Below are positions 10,201 to 18,293 of a stretch of 64,000 bases of DNA, piece by piece. The DNA comes from Pandoraea vervacti (lineage in GTDB: Bacteria > Pseudomonadota > Gammaproteobacteria > Burkholderiales > Burkholderiaceae): positions 2,604,001 to 2,668,000 of the forward strand of contig NZ_CP010897.2 of assembly GCF_000934605.2 (NCBI RefSeq), given 5' to 3'. A model generated the notes under the pieces. It made no database searches and was not told where the DNA came from. It saw only the letters and a list, made by a program, of their open reading frames with translations. The translations under genes were made by a program, and so were the position numbers. Position 1 is the stretch's first letter, and every line of letters starts with the position of its first letter.

Positions 10201-11275
10201 GGACATTACCGGCGAGCCGGTCGTGGCCGATCTGGCCCGCGCGCCGCACTTGCTGGTCGCCGGCACGACCGGCTCGGGCAAGTCGGTGGCGGTCAACGCC
10301 ATGATTCTGTCGTTGCTGTACAAGGCGACGCCGGACGACGTGCGCCTGATCATGATCGACCCGAAAATGCTGGAACTGTCCGTCTACGGCGGCATTCCGC
10401 ATCTGCTCGCCCCCGTTGTCACCGATATGAAGCAGGCCGCGCACGCGCTGAACTGGTGCGTGGGCGAGATGGAAAAGCGCTACCGGCTGATGTCGGCGCT
10501 CGGCGTACGTAATCTGGCCGGCTACAACGAGAAGATCGACGCGGCGCGTGCCGCCGGCGAGAAGGTGAGCAACCCGTTCTCGCTCACGCCGGACGCGCCC
10601 GAGCCGCTGGATCGGCTGCCGTTCATCGTCGTCGTCATCGACGAACTGGCCGACCTCATGATGGTGGCGGGCAAGAAGATCGAAGAGCTGATCGCACGCC
10701 TCGCGCAGAAGGCGCGGGCGGCCGGCATCCACCTGATTCTGGCGACGCAGCGCCCGTCGGTGGACGTCATCACGGGCCTGATCAAGGCGAACATTCCTAC
10801 GCGCGTCGCGTTTCAGGTGTCATCGAAAATCGACTCCCGCACGATTCTCGACCAGATGGGGGCGGAGTCGCTGCTCGGCCAGGGCGACATGCTGTTCCTG
10901 CCGCCGGGCACCGGTTACCCGCAGCGCGTGCACGGCGCATTCGTGGCAGATGACGAGGTGCATCGCGTCGTTCAGCACTGGCAGCAGTACGGCGAACCGG
11001 ACTACGACGAAGCCATCCTCGCGGGAGATCCGGCGGACGCCGCCTCGGCCGACCTGTTCGGCGACACGGGCGGGGATGCTGAGGCCGATCCGCTGTACGA
11101 CGAGGCCGCCGCGTTCGTGCTGAACTCGCGGCGCGCGTCGATCTCCGCCGTGCAGCGGCAATTGCGTATCGGTTACAACCGTGCGGCGCGACTCATCGAG
11201 CAGATGGAAGCGGCGGGGCTCGTTACGCCCATGGGGCGAAACGGCACGCGCGAAGTCGTCGCGCCGGGCGACTGA
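7211..11275 (+). CDS. ftsK: FtsK/SpoIIIE-family DNA translocase with very long low-complexity linker
   Basis: A 1354-residue septal DNA pump. The N-terminus carries about three hydrophobic segments (within 1-112), fewer than the four of E. coli FtsK. It is followed by a linker of about 740 residues rich in Ala, Pro, Thr and Val, with short tandem repeats. The motor starts near residue 860. Walker A is GTTGSGKS (1018-1025), Walker B is VVVIDELADLM (D1144), and ILATQRPSVDVITGLIK follows. The C-terminal 60 residues form the gamma winged helix, with SRRASISAVQRQLRIGYNRAARLIEQME, which reads KOPS sites and activates XerCD. The protein acts at the division septum to clear and resolve chromosome termini. 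Many beta-proteobacteria carry more than one FtsK, so this may be the accessory copy. Confidence 0.9.
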   Translation: MGFGWFGLSTFWLLALCWPGVRGLLGGEIRIFGPGTLRMLLGVPLTMVSSATLAALTGADGSTAGGSVGQSLAHGMQVALGGTLAMGVAGFVLLFSLPLVFGATWWGMLSRGPSSGEDDDAPAFELRDSRESRFDAIARAPARGLSQMSFDPAEPGDRSDRSERGSFTPTVGQGHHNVGSLTQEPVPRRRGLAAQPRWKLTDEERARLDAMQPPPLAIRGAPRAEPSFGGSARIRPTGKGALAGRSGAALGATVGTAGAAAAASHAPGASRAVLPRGTYASGPNRGDALRMTEFVRAEPGLSSREPRMAMPNGTAGAAGAAGPHAMSSPMAPRATSVASSAATRTTTGATTGATTGTTADATSPVDPLHSTSIPGTTGYRRPVGMAPAHLRGTVVHSPFRKPQLGLEDVPPRGAPAVAPRTQVPIDPTITPATGGATPSNLQATASTPDAAGASTPVGAVARSAAGPVMRGAASWSATDAATPLASDVSDFSPIDWSVNDMDTPPVEAASQGPTPEMLAQAEAARVAEQTRIAAMAALRNEAEALLRDLRQWSRTDTVEGDDVTSAEPPPAPARSDVTAIAVAPVEGGAERGVRGGTVEAAGMAQREPSTDPMPPTASPAQPEALATDTSLAPEDVLNLPPTVLLPKSAVAAASAPVAPLAHASAAAPSRPFVFADVLASVVVDDAPRERSAPNYPTGPTAPGEPAFVSVARPQVIEATPAPAPSPPTAVTEAPFDMTDDRPPFEVADMSEVADVSASPETSGECATGEIDDGGGDLAPLSKPHYVLRADGTWARADGVPMTSEEVRARGHLAAQATAPSTSPAPSVPAIPSFGALSPADPPAANFSPDTPYELPPPRVAIDYDLPALDLLSPATSQDIADVVSDAALAAVSQLIEQRLAEFKVPVTVVGASAGPVITRFEVEPAVGVRGAQVVGLMKDLARALGVTSIRVVETIPGKTCMGLELPNAQRQMIRLSEILTAPAFDSHRSRLALAMGKDITGEPVVADLARAPHLLVAGTTGSGKSVAVNAMILSLLYKATPDDVRLIMIDPKMLELSVYGGIPHLLAPVVTDMKQAAHALNWCVGEMEKRYRLMSALGVRNLAGYNEKIDAARAAGEKVSNPFSLTPDAPEPLDRLPFIVVVIDELADLMMVAGKKIEELIARLAQKARAAGIHLILATQRPSVDVITGLIKANIPTRVAFQVSSKIDSRTILDQMGAESLLGQGDMLFLPPGTGYPQRVHGAFVADDEVHRVVQHWQQYGEPDYDEAILAGDPADAASADLFGDTGGDAEADPLYDEAAAFVLNSRRASISAVQRQLRIGYNRAARLIEQMEAAGLVTPMGRNGTREVVAPGD
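8244..8279 (+). repeat. 12-bp tandem repeat inside the ftsK linker
   Basis: There are three consecutive copies of CAACGACAGGCG, the last diverged, encoding TTGA-type tetrapeptides in the low-complexity linker. It is in frame, so copy-number change would only alter linker length. Confidence 0.7.
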
Positions 11276-11679
11276 TTTCGCGAATAATCGCTCTCGCTTA
11301 CAACTCCCTTACGACCCGTCACCCGAGTCGAACTCTTTGGCACTCCGTGCCGTTCTCCAGACACGCGCCGTACATGGGCGCGTGACGCCAAATGGCTTGG
11401 AAACCCGCATCAAATGGTGCTAACGGGGCGCAAACCCGCGTCCCCGTAGGGGTATTCCCGCCTTTGCGGGCGAAACTCAGCGATCACATAATCGGCGCGC
11501 TAGGTTGGTCGTTCGACGCGTGCTTGACGGTATCGCCCTGATACGAATTACAAGGACCGGGGCGGTGTGAGGGGGGCAATATCCCGTGAATCGCGCATCC
11601 ACGGCAGGGCCTGCGACACCAAGGAAAATCGCAGCAGAAAAGCGTCATATCGAAACGCATCGCACCGAAGGAGACCCTT
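11276..11679. other. Intergenic region between ftsK and the ABC transporter operon
   Basis: No gene is supported in these 404 bp. A CCCGC-CTTT-GCGGG hairpin lies at about 11459-11472, next to a CCCC-GTA-GGGG element, without a T-run. A TTGACG at about 11524 could be a -35 box for the transporter operon, but the -10 candidate is poor. AAGGAG is present just before the ATG at 11680. Confidence 0.35.
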
Positions 11680-12903
11680 ATGCAATTCCGATTCAAGCTC
11701 ATGGCCGGCGCCGTGGCGTTTGCCCTGTCCGCCTCGATGGCCATCGCGGCCGATCCGATCAAGATCGGCGTGTCCGGCCCGTTCACCGGCGGTTCTTCGT
11801 CGATGGGCGTGTCCATGCGCGACGGCGTGCGTCTGGCCGCAGCGGAAATCAACAAGTCGGGCGGCGTGCTCGGTCGTCAGATCGTGCTGGTCGAGCGTGA
11901 CGAAGAGGCCAAGAACGAGCGCGGCGTGCAGGTCGCACAGGAACTGATCAACAAGGAGAAGGTGGTCGCCACCGTCGGCTACATCAACACGGGCGTCGCA
12001 CTTGCCTCGCAGCGTTTCTATCAGGACGCCAAGATTCCGGTGTTCAACAACGTGGCCACGGGCACGGTCATTACCGACCAGTTCAAGCCGCCCCAGTATC
12101 CGGACAACTACGTCTTCCGCAACTCGGCCAAGGACAGCATTCAGGCGCCGATGATCGTTGAGGAAGCCATTACGCGTCGCGGCTTCAAGAAGCCGGCCAT
12201 TCTTGCCGACTCGACCAACTACGGTCAGCTCGGTCGTGAGGATCTGGAAAAGGCGCTCAAGGCCAAGGGCATCACGCCTGTCGCCGTCGAGAAGTTCAAC
12301 ATCAAGGACGTCGACATGACGGCCCAACTGCTCAAGGCCAAACAGGCAGGCGCCGACGTGATCCTCACGTACGGCATCGGCCCGGAACTGGCGCAGATCG
12401 CCAACGGCATGGGCAAGCTCGGCTGGAAGCTGCCGATCGTGGGCAGCTGGACGCTGGCGATGGCGAACTACATCGACAACTCGGGAGCGAACGGCGAAGG
12501 CGCGCGTATGCCGCAAACGTTCATTCAGGAACCGAATACGCCCAAGCGCAAGGCCTTCATCGACGGCTACCTGGCCATGTTCAAGCCGAAGAACAACCGT
12601 ATCGATTCGGCGGTTTCGGCAGCGCAGGGCTATGACTCGATCTACCTGCTGGCCGCGGCCATCAAGCAGGCCGGCAGCACGGACGGCCCGAAGGTGCGCG
12701 CCGCGCTGGAGGATCTGAAGACGCCGGTCGAAGGGGTGGTCACGACTTACGACCGACCGTTCACGCATGACGATCACGACGCCATCACGGCGAACATTCC
12801 GGTGTTCGGCGAAGTCAAGGGCGGCCGCGTCGTGTACGCGTACGACGCCGACCTGAAGGCCGGCAGCAAGGTCCGCGAGAAGGCGGGCACGGCGTCCAAG
12901 TAA
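11680..12903 (+). CDS. Periplasmic substrate-binding protein of a Liv-type ABC transporter
   Basis: A 407-residue type I periplasmic binding protein. Residues 1-23 are a signal peptide (basic start, AGAVAFALSASMAIA, cleavage before ADPIKIG). The mature start IKIGVSGPFTGGSSSMGVSMRDGVRLAAAEIN is characteristic of LivJ/LivK-like receptors for branched-chain amino acids, amides and aromatic acids. It delivers ligand to the LivH/LivM permeases encoded downstream. AAGGAG precedes the ATG. The ligand cannot be fixed from sequence; many beta-proteobacterial members bind things other than Leu/Ile/Val. It is the first gene of the operon, 229 bp ahead of the permease gene. Confidence 0.9.
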   Translation: MQFRFKLMAGAVAFALSASMAIAADPIKIGVSGPFTGGSSSMGVSMRDGVRLAAAEINKSGGVLGRQIVLVERDEEAKNERGVQVAQELINKEKVVATVGYINTGVALASQRFYQDAKIPVFNNVATGTVITDQFKPPQYPDNYVFRNSAKDSIQAPMIVEEAITRRGFKKPAILADSTNYGQLGREDLEKALKAKGITPVAVEKFNIKDVDMTAQLLKAKQAGADVILTYGIGPELAQIANGMGKLGWKLPIVGSWTLAMANYIDNSGANGEGARMPQTFIQEPNTPKRKAFIDGYLAMFKPKNNRIDSAVSAAQGYDSIYLLAAAIKQAGSTDGPKVRAALEDLKTPVEGVVTTYDRPFTHDDHDAITANIPVFGEVKGGRVVYAYDADLKAGSKVREKAGTASK

Positions 12904-13132
12904 GGCGTCTTTCGTCCCGGCGCTGCACATTGCAGCCATGACGGGTGAACGACAGCGCGCGTCGTCTTCGTTCCGGTGCCTCGATCAGGGGCATCGGCGC
13001 GGGGCGGACGCGCTGTCTTCACGCCACCGTTGCCCGCCGCCGGCACTCGGGACCGGCGTGCGGCACACGCATCGAATGCCTCCCGAGCACCGTTCGTAGG
13101 CTCGTAGGCTCGCACTCGCGAGAGAGGACCGC

Positions 13133-14011
13133 ATGACCATCCTGATTCAACTCATCTACAGCGGTATCGCGCTGGGGATGATCTACGCCGTGATCGCCTT
13201 CGGTTACCAACTGACGTTTGCGACTTCCGGCACCCTGAACTTTGGCCAGGGCGAAGCGCTGATGCTCGGCGCGCTGGTCGGCCTGACGCTGGTCGACACC
13301 CTCGGTCTGAACTACTGGCTGATGATTCCCATCGTTTGTCTGTTCGGCCTCGTCCAAGGCGCGTTCGTCGAGCGCATCGGCGTGAAACCCGCACTACGCA
13401 TCAAGTCGGAATTCGGCTGGATCATGTCCACCATCGCGCTGGGCATCATCTTCAAGAACGTGGCGGAAAACCTCTGGGGGCGTGACGACCTCAAATTCCC
13501 GTCGCCGCTGCCCGAAGCGCCGATCAATCTGATGGGGGCGAATGTGCTGCCCATGGAACTGCTCGTTGTCGTGGGCGCGCTGCTCATGATGGCCGCCGTC
13601 GAATTCTTCAACCGTCGCTCGATCTATGGCAAGGCCGTGGTGGCCACCGCGAACGATCGCGACGCCGCCGGGCTCATGGGCATCAACACCAGTCTGGTGA
13701 TTACGTTCTCTTATGCGCTGTCGTCGATGGCGGCGGCGTTCGCAGGGGTGCTCGTGGCGCCGCTCACGCTGACCGGCGCCACGATGGGCGCGGTGCTGGG
13801 GCTCAAGGCGTTCGCTGTGGCGATCATCGGCGGTTTGTCGAGCGGCATGGGCGTACTCGTGGGCGGCGTGATCCTCGGCGTGGCCGAGACCACGACCGCG
13901 TTCTACATCTCCACCGGCTACAAAGACGTGCCGGGTCTCGTACTGCTGCTGCTCGTGCTGGCCGTGAAGCCGGCAGGCCTGTTCGGCAAGACCGCCATCA
14001 AGAAGGTGTAA
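13133..14011 (+). CDS. livH: LivH-type ABC transporter permease
   Basis: A 292-residue integral membrane protein of usual LivH length with about eight TM helices. The N-terminus IQLIYSGIALGMIYAVIAFGYQLTFATSGTLNFGQGE contains the diagnostic LNFGQGE loop, and AVIGGLSSGMGVLVGGVILG near the end is also typical. It forms half of the membrane channel together with the LivM part of the next gene. GAGAGGA provides the ribosome binding site. The next gene starts 2 bp after the stop, so translation is probably coupled. Confidence 0.92.
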   Translation: MTILIQLIYSGIALGMIYAVIAFGYQLTFATSGTLNFGQGEALMLGALVGLTLVDTLGLNYWLMIPIVCLFGLVQGAFVERIGVKPALRIKSEFGWIMSTIALGIIFKNVAENLWGRDDLKFPSPLPEAPINLMGANVLPMELLVVVGALLMMAAVEFFNRRSIYGKAVVATANDRDAAGLMGINTSLVITFSYALSSMAAAFAGVLVAPLTLTGATMGAVLGLKAFAVAIIGGLSSGMGVLVGGVILGVAETTTAFYISTGYKDVPGLVLLLLVLAVKPAGLFGKTAIKKV

Positions 14012-14013
14012 CC

Positions 14014-16002
14014 ATGACCGCACAGACCTCCACTGCACGCGGGGCCGGCGATCTCGGCGGCCTGCGCACGACGACCAAACTTGCCGCGATCGTCGGCATC
14101 GTCGCGCTGTTCGGCTTCCCCATGGCCGTCAGCAATCCGTATTACATCCACATGATCGAGACGATCATGATCTACGCGATCCTGCTCTTCGGGCTGGACA
14201 TCGTCGTGGGTTACACGGGGCAGGTGTCACTCGGCCATGCAGGGCTGTTCGGCATCGGCGCCTATGTCGCGGGCGTGTTTTTCGCCAAGCTCGGGCTCAC
14301 GCTCTGGCTGGCGCTGCCGGCGGCGATTCTCGTCACGGCGGCGTTCGGCGCGGTGCTCGCGTTGCCCGCACTGCGCGTGATCGGGCCGTATCTGGCGATG
14401 GTGACGCTGGCGTTCGGCACCATCATCCAGATTCTCATCAACGAGATGGACTTCCTCACGTCCGGGCCGCTGGGCATCAAGCTCACGAAACCGGTCGTTG
14501 GCGGACATCCCATCGACGAGGTCGAGTACTACTGGATCGTTGCCGTGCTGCTGTTGCTGAGCATGCTCGTGGCGCACCGCATTCTGAAGTCGCACCTCGG
14601 CCGTGCATTCGAAGCGTTGCGCGATTCGCCGGTCGCCTCGGACTGTATGGGCGTGTCGGTGTATCGCTACAAGGTGTATGCGTTCGTGATCAGCGCCGGT
14701 TTCGCCGGTCTCGCAGGTAGCCTTTACGCTTATTCCGAGCAGTACATCTCGCCGAACACGTACAACTTCGAGCTCACGATTCTGTTCCTGCTGGCCGTCA
14801 TCATGGGCGGTCGCAAGACGCGTAGCGGCTCGTTGCTCGGCGCGGCGATCATCGTGTTGCTGCCGCAGTTGCTCGACGACATCAATATCTTCCGTATCGT
14901 GGCCTCGCTCATCGCCGTGGTCACGACCGTTGCGGCCATCATGGGCGTGGCGCGTGCACGGACCACGCTGGCGAAGGCCGCCGTGCCGGTCATCGGTACG
15001 ATCGCGCTCGCCGGTGTGACCTGGTGGCGCGAGAGCATCACGGACTGGCGTCTGACGATCTTCGGTCTGATGATTCTGTTCGTCGTGTACTACCTGCCGG
15101 ACGGCATCATCGGTTTCCTGCGCTCGCGCATTCTGCATCGCCGCCGCACGCTCACCGTCTCCGCCACGCAAGTGAACGAGTCGGCCGCCGGCAGCAACGA
15201 CCCGGTGCTGGCAGAAGCCGCGAACGGACCGGAAGAATTGCTCAAGGTGCGTCAGTTGCTGATGCAGTTCGACGGGCTCAAGGCGCTCAATCAGGTCGAC
15301 CTCACCGTCAAGCGCGGCACCATTCACGGCCTGATCGGCCCGAACGGCTCCGGCAAGAGCACGATGATGAACGTGCTCACGGGCATCTACGTGCCCACGG
15401 CGGGCAGCATCGAATTCGCCGGCGAGTCGCTGGCCGGGCGCACGTCCGCCGACATTGCGCTGTCCGGCGTGGCGCGTACGTTCCAGAACGTGCAGCTCTT
15501 CGGCGAGATGACTGCGTTGGAAAACGTGCTCGTCGGTCTGCATCACACGTTCAATTCGACACTGGTGGACGTTTCGTTGCGCCTGCCGCGATACAAGCGC
15601 GAGGAGGACGGCGCGCGTGCGCGGGCTATGCGGCTGCTGGAGTTCGTCGGCCTGGCGTCGCTGGCGGACGAAGAAGCGCGCAACCTGCCGTACGGGAAGC
15701 AGCGTCTGCTCGAAATCGCCCGCGCACTGGCCCTCGATCCGCGTCTGCTGCTGCTCGACGAGCCGGCGGCCGGTCTGACCGCGCCCGACATTCGCGAGTT
15801 GCTCGCCATCATTCGCAAGATTCGCGATCACGGCATCACAGTGATTCTCATCGAGCACCACATGGACGTGGTGATGAGCACCTGCCAGACCGTGTCGGTA
15901 CTGGACTTCGGCCAAAAGATCGCCGAAGGTCTGCCGGCGCAGATTCAGGCCGATGAAAAGGTGATCGAGGCGTATCTGGGCGGCGCGTCGACCACGCACT
16001 GA
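14014..16002 (+). CDS. LivM-LivG fusion: permease joined to ATP-binding subunit
   Basis: A 662-residue natural fusion. Residues 1 to about 375 are a LivM permease, with DIVVGYTGQVSLGHAGLFGIGAY near the start, VIMGGRKTRSGSLLGA, and a TM ending in VVYYLPDGIIGFL. A linker of about 30 residues leads to a LivG ATPase from about residue 408, with Walker A GPNGSGKS (K448), the late Walker B LLLLDEPAAGL and the switch histidine in VILIEHHMDVVM. The fusion fixes the stoichiometry of one permease and one ATPase. Its role is import of the ligand captured by the upstream binding protein. No stop or frameshift lies between the parts, so it is a true single frame. Confidence 0.93.
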   Translation: MTAQTSTARGAGDLGGLRTTTKLAAIVGIVALFGFPMAVSNPYYIHMIETIMIYAILLFGLDIVVGYTGQVSLGHAGLFGIGAYVAGVFFAKLGLTLWLALPAAILVTAAFGAVLALPALRVIGPYLAMVTLAFGTIIQILINEMDFLTSGPLGIKLTKPVVGGHPIDEVEYYWIVAVLLLLSMLVAHRILKSHLGRAFEALRDSPVASDCMGVSVYRYKVYAFVISAGFAGLAGSLYAYSEQYISPNTYNFELTILFLLAVIMGGRKTRSGSLLGAAIIVLLPQLLDDINIFRIVASLIAVVTTVAAIMGVARARTTLAKAAVPVIGTIALAGVTWWRESITDWRLTIFGLMILFVVYYLPDGIIGFLRSRILHRRRTLTVSATQVNESAAGSNDPVLAEAANGPEELLKVRQLLMQFDGLKALNQVDLTVKRGTIHGLIGPNGSGKSTMMNVLTGIYVPTAGSIEFAGESLAGRTSADIALSGVARTFQNVQLFGEMTALENVLVGLHHTFNSTLVDVSLRLPRYKREEDGARARAMRLLEFVGLASLADEEARNLPYGKQRLLEIARALALDPRLLLLDEPAAGLTAPDIRELLAIIRKIRDHGITVILIEHHMDVVMSTCQTVSVLDFGQKIAEGLPAQIQADEKVIEAYLGGASTTH

Positions 16003-16045
16003 CGCACACGACGAATAGACGAATAGACGGAAAAACGGAACTCCT

Positions 16046-16768
16046 ATGCTTTCCATTCGTAATCTGCAAGCCGGCTACGGCAAGGTGCAGGTGCTGCACG
16101 GCATCGACATCGATGTGCCGGGCGGCCAGGTCGTCACCCTCATCGGCTCGAACGGTGCGGGCAAGACGACCACCATGCGCGCCGTGTCCGGCATGATCAA
16201 GCCGTCGGCGGGCGAGATCACCCTCGGCGAGAAGCGTATCGACGGGCTCGACTCTCATCGCATCGCCAAGCTGGGTTTGGCGCACTCACCGGAAGGGCGG
16301 CGCGTGTTCGCCACCATGTCGGTGACGGACAACCTTCGCCTGGGGGCGTTTCCGCGCCTGACGGGCAGTCGTCCGCGCGGCGATGTGGCCGCCGATCTGG
16401 ACCGCGCAATGGACTTGTTCCCGCGTCTGAAGGAGCGGCGCAATCAATTGGCGGGCACGCTCTCGGGCGGCGAGCAGCAAATGCTGGCGATGGCGCGGGC
16501 GGTCATGCTGCGCCCGGATATCGTGCTGCTCGACGAGCCGTCGATGGGATTGGCGCCGATTCTGGTCGACGAGGTGTTTCGCATCATCAGCAATCTGAAG
16601 GCCGAAGGCGTGACGATGTTGCTGGTGGAGCAGTTCGCCGCTGCCGCTTTGGCTGTCGCCGATTACGGTTATGTGCTCGAGAACGGCAGCATTTCCGTGC
16701 ACGGTCCCGCGCAAAGTCTGCGCAACGACGATAAGGTGCGCGCGGCCTATCTGGGCGGGAGTCACTGA
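16046..16768 (+). CDS. livF: LivF-type ABC transporter ATP-binding protein
   Basis: A 240-residue ATPase of standard LivF length. Walker A is GSNGAGKT (K40), the signature is LSGGEQQMLAMARA, Walker B is VLLDEPSMGLAP, and the switch histidine is replaced by Q in LLVEQFAAAA, as in most LivF proteins. It pairs with the ATPase half of the fusion protein to power import. It is the last gene of the operon, followed within 35 bp by the left arm of a terminator that an IS has split. Confidence 0.93.
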   Translation: MLSIRNLQAGYGKVQVLHGIDIDVPGGQVVTLIGSNGAGKTTTMRAVSGMIKPSAGEITLGEKRIDGLDSHRIAKLGLAHSPEGRRVFATMSVTDNLRLGAFPRLTGSRPRGDVAADLDRAMDLFPRLKERRNQLAGTLSGGEQQMLAMARAVMLRPDIVLLDEPSMGLAPILVDEVFRIISNLKAEGVTMLLVEQFAAAALAVADYGYVLENGSISVHGPAQSLRNDDKVRAAYLGGSH

Positions 16769-16798
16769 CCTCGGATTCGACACTGGCGTTTGTGCCAA

Positions 16799-16815
16799 CA
16801 AAAAGGGCGGCCGAT
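16799..16815. terminator. Left arm of bidirectional terminator, now separated from its right arm
   Basis: This is a 17-base arm (C, five A, GGGCGG, CCGAT). Its exact reverse complement lies at 18268-18284, beyond the IS. Joined, the two arms would form a 17-bp stem with a 6-base loop (CGATGG) and T-tracts on both strands, closing the convergent livF and acuI-like genes. The IS at 16822-18264 now occupies the loop. Confidence 0.8.
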
Positions 16816-16852
16816 CGATGGTGAACTGACCCCGTAAAGTTGGACGGGAAAG

Positions 16853-17689
16853 TTATGTGGTTAAGGGCTGGGTTCTGTACTGCACAGGACTCAGCCCTTT
16901 TAGCTTGAGCTTGATGCGATCGTGGTTGTAATAACGGATGTACTCGGCAATCGCTCGGCGTAGTTGATCAACGCTGTCAAAGTGCGCCAGGCGAAAGCAC
17001 TCGGATTTGAGCGTGCCGAAAAAGCTCTCCATGGCGGCATTATCCAGACAATTGCCTTTGCGAGACATGCTCTGTGAGATGCCCCGTGCGGCAAGCCGTT
17101 CGCGATATGCCCGCATTTGATAAGCCCAGCCCTGGTCGGAATGAAGCATTGGCGCTTGGCCCTCGGCCAAACGCACAAAGGCCTTGTCCAGCATGCCTTG
17201 GATGAGTGCAAAATCAGGCCGCTCACTGGTCTGCCAAGCCACGATCTCGCCGTTGTAGAGATCTAAAACCGGGGACAAATATAGCTTCTTACCGTCAACG
17301 TTGAATTCCGTGACATCCGTCACCCATTTCTCGTTGGGTCGTTTGGCCTCGAACTGACGAGCCAGTAGATTCGGCGCGATACGCCCGATCTCTCCCCGAT
17401 AGGAGCGGTACTTCTTAGGGCGCACAAGCGACTTGAGCCGCAGTAGTGCCATCAAGCGTTGCACCGTCTTGTGATTCACGGGAGTACCGTTCTGGCGCAG
17501 CGCGGCCGTCACGCGGCGGTAGCCGTAGCGACCCTTGTGGTACGCAAAGACCTGCGCGATCTTCGCCTTGAGCTCGCTATGACGATCTCCGGCCTTAGCC
17601 ACCGTCATCTGGTAATAGAACGTGCTACGCGCTAAGCCAGCAATCTTTAACAGTGCCCCGAGCGGGTGACGCTCACGCAATGTGCTCAC
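16853..17689 (-). CDS. IS3-family transposase OrfB (DDE integrase domain)
   Basis: A 278-residue rve-type integrase core. An N-terminal HTH_21-like part (HKGRYGYRRVTAALRQNG) is followed by the DDE triad in VTDVTEF, LHSDQGW and AAMESFFGTLKSE, with the family's C-terminal YIRYYNHDRIK. It is usually made as an OrfAB fusion by -1 frameshifting; OrfB alone would start at the GTG overlapping the orfA stop. All catalytic residues are present. Confidence 0.9.
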   Translation of the reverse strand: MSTLRERHPLGALLKIAGLARSTFYYQMTVAKAGDRHSELKAKIAQVFAYHKGRYGYRRVTAALRQNGTPVNHKTVQRLMALLRLKSLVRPKKYRSYRGEIGRIAPNLLARQFEAKRPNEKWVTDVTEFNVDGKKLYLSPVLDLYNGEIVAWQTSERPDFALIQGMLDKAFVRLAEGQAPMLHSDQGWAYQMRAYRERLAARGISQSMSRKGNCLDNAAMESFFGTLKSECFRLAHFDSVDQLRRAIAEYIRYYNHDRIKLKLKGLSPVQYRTQPLTT

Positions 17690-18213
17690 CGCTTGCGCTT
17701 TTTCTTTGGCGCTGTCTGCTCCTTGGCCCGGAGCAGTTCGTCCAACTTTTTTAGGTACGCCACCTCCGCGCGCAGGTATTCGATTTCTTTGAGCAGGTCT
17801 TCACGCGCACGCTCGTCGCCGGGCGTCGTCGGCTGGGGTGGCTGTTTGGGTTGGGACATCTTGGGTGGCCGGCCTTTACGGCGAGGCTTGAGAGCTTCGA
17901 AACCACCCTCATGATACTGGCGCTCCCAACGGCTGACACTATTGCCTTCGCGTAAATCGAACACCGCGCATGTGCGCTGGTACGACAGCTCGTGATGCCA
18001 CATGTGCTGGAGCACCGACATCTTGAACTCGGCACTATAGGTTTCGTGCTTCTTGCGAAGCCCTGCGTCGCCATGCTCACGATAAGCATTCACCCAACGC
18101 CGTAGCACCGTACAACCAACACCGTACTTCTGGCTTACATGCCGGCTGCCACGCCCACCGTCTAGATATTCGCGAACTGCACGGCGCTTGAACGCCTCGT
18201 CGTACTTCGTCAT
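17686..18213 (-). CDS. IS3-family transposase OrfA (helix-turn-helix)
   Basis: A 175-residue DNA-binding subunit with two HTH motifs (FKRRAVREYLDGGRGSRHVS and SVLQHMWHHELSYQ), a basic Pro-rich spacer and a C-terminal coiled coil (DLLKEIEYLRAEVAYLKKLDELL). The A5G run at 17699-17703 (read on the minus strand), just before the stop, is the likely frameshift site. The ATG at 18213 follows a G5 run that could bind ribosomes; an upstream TTG lies in the terminal repeat and is not favoured. Confidence 0.88.
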   Translation of the reverse strand: MTKYDEAFKRRAVREYLDGGRGSRHVSQKYGVGCTVLRRWVNAYREHGDAGLRKKHETYSAEFKMSVLQHMWHHELSYQRTCAVFDLREGNSVSRWERQYHEGGFEALKPRRKGRPPKMSQPKQPPQPTTPGDERAREDLLKEIEYLRAEVAYLKKLDELLRAKEQTAPKKKRKR

Positions 18214-18267
18214 GCAAAAACCCCCAAGGGTTGGATTTATGTCCAACTCTTGGGGGTCAGTTCATGG

Positions 18268-18284
18268 ATCGGCCGCCCTTTTTG
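18268..18284. terminator. Right arm of the IS-split bidirectional terminator
   Basis: ATCGGCCGCCC followed by five T and G is the exact reverse complement of 16799-16815. It lies 9 bp beyond the end of the acuI-like gene, whose transcript reads leftward into it. Alone it cannot form the original 17-bp stem locally. Confidence 0.8.
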
Positions 18285-18293
18285 TATGGGTTG

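Larger units (their letters stand above)
16822..18264 (-). mobile_element. IS3-family insertion sequence (IS150-type), complete, 1443 bp
   Basis: The ends are imperfect inverted repeats beginning TGAACTGACCCC and continuing to GTTGGAC with a short mismatched block, about 24 bp. A 3-bp direct repeat TGG (16819-16821 and 18265-18267) flanks it, as expected for this family. Inside are orfA and orfB, overlapping by 4 bp. Both frames are intact, so the element is probably active or recently active. Removal of the IS and one TGG restores a perfect terminator hairpin. Confidence 0.92.

Noticed and set aside
9062..10732. A 556-codon minus-strand frame opposite ftsK
   Set aside because: It has Arg/Asp/His-rich composition and no family motif, and lies entirely inside the FtsK coding region.
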